From the NCBI GenBank assembly GCA_034678345.1, contig JAXDBZ010000105.1, forward strand, positions 1 to 8,650: a stretch of DNA of 8,650 nucleotides, given 5' to 3'. The notes below the pieces were generated by a model. That model was not told the DNA's origin and made no database searches. It saw nothing but the letters and a program-made list of their open reading frames with translations. Numbering within the stretch: the stretch's first letter is position 1; the number at the start of each line of letters is the position of its first letter. Below are positions 6,021 to 8,650 of the stretch, in pieces. This DNA is from JANXPZ01 sp034678345. Its GTDB lineage: Bacteria; Eisenbacteria; RBG-16-71-46. A program made the translations under genes and the position numbers.

Positions 6021-7679
6021 TCAGCGCGCGGACGCCGTGCCCGCCTGCAGCACGTCCATCCCCTGGCGGAAGACCACGTCGGTGGGGATGTCGGCCGCGG
6101 CCAGCGCGTCCAGGTCGGTCCTGAGCTGCGGGTCCATCTCCCCCGCCTTCGGCAGGAACGCGACCGCCGCGGCGTAGTCGCCGTCGCCCTGGATGCGGAG
6201 CGTCTTCTCCACGTAGGCCTCGACCGCCACCCGCATCTTGTCGAAGTCCACGCTGTAGGTCCCGGTGGTCTCGTCGCGCGAGAAGGCGCCGCGCTCCCGG
6301 AAGAAGCCGAACTGCGCCAGGTTGGCGCGACCGTGCGCGCTGGCCGCGCCGAAGCGGATGGAGCGGAACAGGCCGGCGAGGAAGGTGACGTAGTTGTCCA
6401 TCAGGTCGGCGTCGCCCAGCTCCTTCATCTCGTGGAGCTTCGTCACGAGGTACAGGCCGAGGACGTCCGCCTTGCCCTCCTCGAGCGCGCCGGCCTGGTC
6501 CTTGAGGGCGGTGCGGACCGTGCCCCGGCCATCCAGCGTCTGCTTGATGCCCAGTCCGTGCGCGGTCTCGTGGAACATCACGTTGGTGAAGAAGGCGTCG
6601 AACTGGACGTGGGGCCGCTGGTCGGCGGCGATCATCTTGTCGGCGATGGGCGTGAGGATCTGGTCGAACTTGGCGCGCATCGCGTTCTTGAGCTGGAGCC
6701 GCCGCGCGCCCTTGGCGAGCTGGACCTGCTCGTCGTTCGGCAGGTTGATGGCGATGGTCTTGGAGCCCGCGTTGCAGTCGCCGGCGTAGTAGAGGACGTC
6801 GTAGGCGTTGAGGTCCGAGTCGCTCCCCGGCGTCTCGCGCTTGTACTCTGCCGGCACCGGCAGACTCGTCTGCAGCGTCGGCAGGAGCTTCGCGAAGCGG
6901 GCGAGCTTCGCGCTCCACTCCCGGTCCTTGATCAGCACGAATCCCTCGTGCGCGGCCTTGTAGCCGAACAGGGCGTCCTCGTAGGTCTCGATCGGCCCGA
7001 TGACGCAGTCCACGCCGTTCGTCTTCATGTCCATCCAGGCCATGTCGCTCGCCAGGTACTCGTCGGCGAGCAGCGCCTTCGCCCGCGCCTCGAGGTAGCG
7101 GCGCAGTCCGGCGTCCTCCGCCAGGGCGGCCGCCTCGTGCAGCCGCGCCACGGCGCGCTCGACCTGCGCGGCGAAGGCCTCGTGGTAGGGGACCGCGACC
7201 AGCCCCTTCTCCGGGTCGCGGCGCACGAGGGTGTAGAGGCTGCGCAGCGCCAGGCTGTCGGGCGAGGCGGCGGCGAACTTCTCGAACTCCTCCTTCGTCA
7301 TGTCGGCCGGGTAGAACCCGGCGCCGGCCGGCTTCGCGCCCACCCCGGGCAGGAAGGGCCGGTTGTCGGCGAGCCGCTCCCACGGGCCGTAGTTGATCTC
7401 GACGTGGCGGCGCAGCGCCGGGTCGGTGACGCCCTTGAGCAGCGCCTCGCGGTCGCCGTAGGCCTCGAGCCAGAAGATCTCGTCCATCGCCTGACAGGCG
7501 TCCACGAGGAGCGGGATCATCTTCTGCTCCTTCTCGCTGAGCACGGAGAGGTCGGCGGTCAGCGTCACCTCCGCGTACCGCGTGAGCGCGGCCGGCGCGG
7601 CCGGCTTCGACTTCGGGGCGCAGGCGGGCAGGACGAGCGACAGCGCCAGGGCGGCGCCGAGCCAGGATGCGTGTCTCAT
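6021..7679 (-). CDS. M49-family (dipeptidyl peptidase III-like) zinc peptidase lipoprotein
   Basis: This 552-residue protein has a lipoprotein signal: a basic start, a hydrophobic run at 6-17 and lipobox LPAC with Cys20, followed by a Lys/Pro/Ala-rich linker. It is therefore probably anchored in the envelope. The metal site is FHETAHGLG with His370, catalytic Glu371 and His374, plus ALEEGKAD (398-405), which matches the EECRAE motif of dipeptidyl peptidase III, so Glu401 is the likely third zinc ligand. Animal and yeast enzymes have HEXXGH (six residues); the five-residue HEXXH form is known from short bacterial members such as that of Caldithrix abyssi, which is also close in length. The family removes dipeptides from the N-terminus of short peptides, and that is the inferred role. 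GAGGAG at 7685-7690, five bases from ATG, fixes the start. It follows the rhomboid gene by 43 bases and was probably co-transcribed with it. Distant members have been annotated simply as Zn-dependent hydrolases. Confidence 0.85.
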   Translation of the reverse strand: MRHASWLGAALALSLVLPACAPKSKPAAPAALTRYAEVTLTADLSVLSEKEQKMIPLLVDACQAMDEIFWLEAYGDREALLKGVTDPALRRHVEINYGPWERLADNRPFLPGVGAKPAGAGFYPADMTKEEFEKFAAASPDSLALRSLYTLVRRDPEKGLVAVPYHEAFAAQVERAVARLHEAAALAEDAGLRRYLEARAKALLADEYLASDMAWMDMKTNGVDCVIGPIETYEDALFGYKAAHEGFVLIKDREWSAKLARFAKLLPTLQTSLPVPAEYKRETPGSDSDLNAYDVLYYAGDCNAGSKTIAINLPNDEQVQLAKGARRLQLKNAMRAKFDQILTPIADKMIAADQRPHVQFDAFFTNVMFHETAHGLGIKQTLDGRGTVRTALKDQAGALEEGKADVLGLYLVTKLHEMKELGDADLMDNYVTFLAGLFRSIRFGAASAHGRANLAQFGFFRERGAFSRDETTGTYSVDFDKMRVAVEAYVEKTLRIQGDGDYAAAVAFLPKAGEMDPQLRTDLDALAAADIPTDVVFRQGMDVLQAGTASAR

Positions 7680-7722
7680 CGGATCTCCTCTCCCAGGATC
7701 GAGGGGTCGGACCGGGACCGGG

Positions 7723-8592
7723 CTACGGCGCGGTCTGCAGCAGCAACCCGGTCACCCGCACGAACGACATCACCACCGCGAAGGCCGTGAGCGCGAGCAG
7801 CGCCAGGGCCAGAAGCTGCACGACGGGCGTCTCGCGCTTCTCGTCCTCGAAGCGCATGAGCGCGGCCGCGCCCCAGCCGCCGGCGAAGCCGCCGAGGTGG
7901 GCCCAGTTGTTCACGCCCGACAGGACGAAGCCCATCACCATCATGACGATGGCCCATTGCCAGAGCTGCGCGGTCAGCATGGCGATGCGCCGCCGCCGTC
8001 CGAAGACGATGAGCGCGGCGAGCAGTCCGAAGATGCTGCCCGAGGCGCCGATGGTGGGCGCGCCGCTCAGCAGGTTCGAGACGAGGAAGCCGACAGCCCC
8101 GGACACGGTGAAGATGACGAAGGAGCGGCCCTGGCCGTAGACGTTCGTCACCGCCGGACCGAGCTGGCGGATCCACATCAGGTTGAAGAAGATGTGGAGC
8201 AGGCCACCGTGCAGGTAGATGGCGCTCAGGATCGTCCACCACCAGCCCTGCTGCCAGGCCACGCCGCCGGTCATGCCGAGCTGGTAGAGCGCGCGACTGC
8301 CCGGCGAGAGGAAGTTGAAGAGCCCGCCGAACATCCCACCGCCGGCCGGCACACGGAAGACCGCCCGCAGGTCGAGCGCCAGCGAGAGGATGTAGAGCGT
8401 CACGCAGGCGACGATGATGACGCGGTCGAGGTCCAGCCGGCGGCCGAAGAATCGCTGGATCCACGGGGTCAGGCCGAAGAAGCCCGGGCGCCAGGTGCCG
8501 CAGAAGGGACAGCGGTCCTCGTCCGTGCCGATGAGTTTGCCGCAGTCGGGGCAGATCATGGAGCCGGGCGACATGCGGGCAGGATAGGGCAT
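7723..8592 (-). CDS. Rhomboid intramembrane serine protease with N-terminal zinc ribbon
   Basis: This 289-residue membrane protease begins with a zinc ribbon, CPDC...CPFC (Cys14, Cys17, Cys28, Cys31), in the cytosolic N-terminus. The rhomboid fold follows, with about seven hydrophobic segments from residue 58 to 285. HGGLLHIFFN supplies the conserved His133 and Asn137 (the GlpG His150/Asn154 positions). GASGSIFG (182-189) carries the catalytic Ser184, and NWAHLGGFAGG carries the catalytic His232. All catalytic features are intact, so it should be active. Start choice is unsure: Met codons at 8592, 8574 and 8559 lack a good ribosome site, and the last sits directly before the zinc ribbon. Rhomboids cleave membrane proteins near or within a transmembrane helix. 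Its downstream neighbour is a lipoprotein peptidase that has no internal transmembrane helix and so is not an obvious substrate. It may instead act in the same protein-turnover process, which is inference. Confidence 0.92.
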   Translation of the reverse strand: MPYPARMSPGSMICPDCGKLIGTDEDRCPFCGTWRPGFFGLTPWIQRFFGRRLDLDRVIIVACVTLYILSLALDLRAVFRVPAGGGMFGGLFNFLSPGSRALYQLGMTGGVAWQQGWWWTILSAIYLHGGLLHIFFNLMWIRQLGPAVTNVYGQGRSFVIFTVSGAVGFLVSNLLSGAPTIGASGSIFGLLAALIVFGRRRRIAMLTAQLWQWAIVMMVMGFVLSGVNNWAHLGGFAGGWGAAALMRFEDEKRETPVVQLLALALLALTAFAVVMSFVRVTGLLLQTAP

Positions 8593-8633
8593 GCCCGGGG
8601 GCGGAGGCGAGCGGGCGGACGCGCCGCGGCACG

Positions 8634-8649
8634 GGCGCGGGCCCGCGCC
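8634..8649. repeat. 16-base perfect palindrome at the window edge
   Basis: GGCGCGGG followed by CCCGCGCC is a perfect palindrome 42-57 bases upstream of the longest rhomboid start. It could be a hairpin ending a neighbouring gene outside the window, or an operator for the rhomboid unit. It is pure G+C, so chance is possible. The rest of 8593-8633 shows no promoter I can support. Confidence 0.35.
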
Positions 8650-8650
8650 T

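Noticed and set aside
3398..6124. A 908-codon open frame on the plus strand antisense to glnN
   Set aside because: Its product is a monotonous Arg/Val/His/Gln-rich sequence with no family motif. It is the mirror of a well-supported GC-rich gene, where antisense frames stay open by codon bias.
5794..7383. A 529-codon minus-strand frame overlapping the M49 gene
   Set aside because: It is the shifted frame of the peptidase gene, Arg/Gly/Ala-rich, and crosses the terminator hairpin and glnN control region.
1..8650. A defence island, toxin-antitoxin pair or phage remnant
   Set aside because: Apart from the broken HNH gene, all genes match housekeeping or general protease, redox and repair families, and no mobile-element markers are present.

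Overview
The window is GC-rich (about 70% by eye), with tightly packed genes and strong Shine-Dalgarno sites. It reads like chromosome from an environmental bacterium. Type III glutamine synthetase, an AIF-like flavoprotein, a short M49 peptidase lipoprotein and an HNH endonuclease with a RuvA-C-like tail together suggest a high-GC deltaproteobacterial or candidate-phylum lineage (Myxococcota, Binatota or Rokubacteria-like). That placement is inference; the sequence shown does not fix the taxon. I see no tRNA, rRNA, CRISPR array, insertion sequence or phage gene.

Layout, left to right. Positions 2-786 (+) hold a decayed HNH endonuclease gene whose 5' end lies outside the window. Its N- and C-terminal parts are recognisable, but the catalytic core is frame-broken and hairpin-rich. 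All six intact genes lie on the minus strand. Read in their own direction they form three units. (1) A zinc-ribbon rhomboid protease (8592-7723) is followed after 43 bases by a lipoprotein peptidase of the M49/dipeptidyl peptidase III family (7679-6021), ending in a strong hairpin (5994-5965). (2) A single gene for type III glutamine synthetase (5803-3554) has its own probable control region with an 11-base palindrome, and a terminator-like hairpin (3528-3493). (3) A compact operon encodes 3-methyladenine DNA glycosylase I (3422-2799), a CPBP-family membrane protease (2802-2044, ATGA overlap) and an AIF-like FAD/NAD(P)H oxidoreductase (2041-809, two-base gap). It converges on the HNH remnant.

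Functionally, unit 1 looks like envelope proteolysis, unit 2 ammonia assimilation, and unit 3 a mix of alkylation repair, membrane proteolysis and redox chemistry, whose close coupling is the least expected arrangement here. I found no convincing new multi-gene system. The points most worth a second look are the HNH core, the coupled tag-CPBP-AIF operon, the pentapeptide-motif M49 lipoprotein beside a zinc-ribbon rhomboid, and the palindrome at the predicted glutamine synthetase start site.
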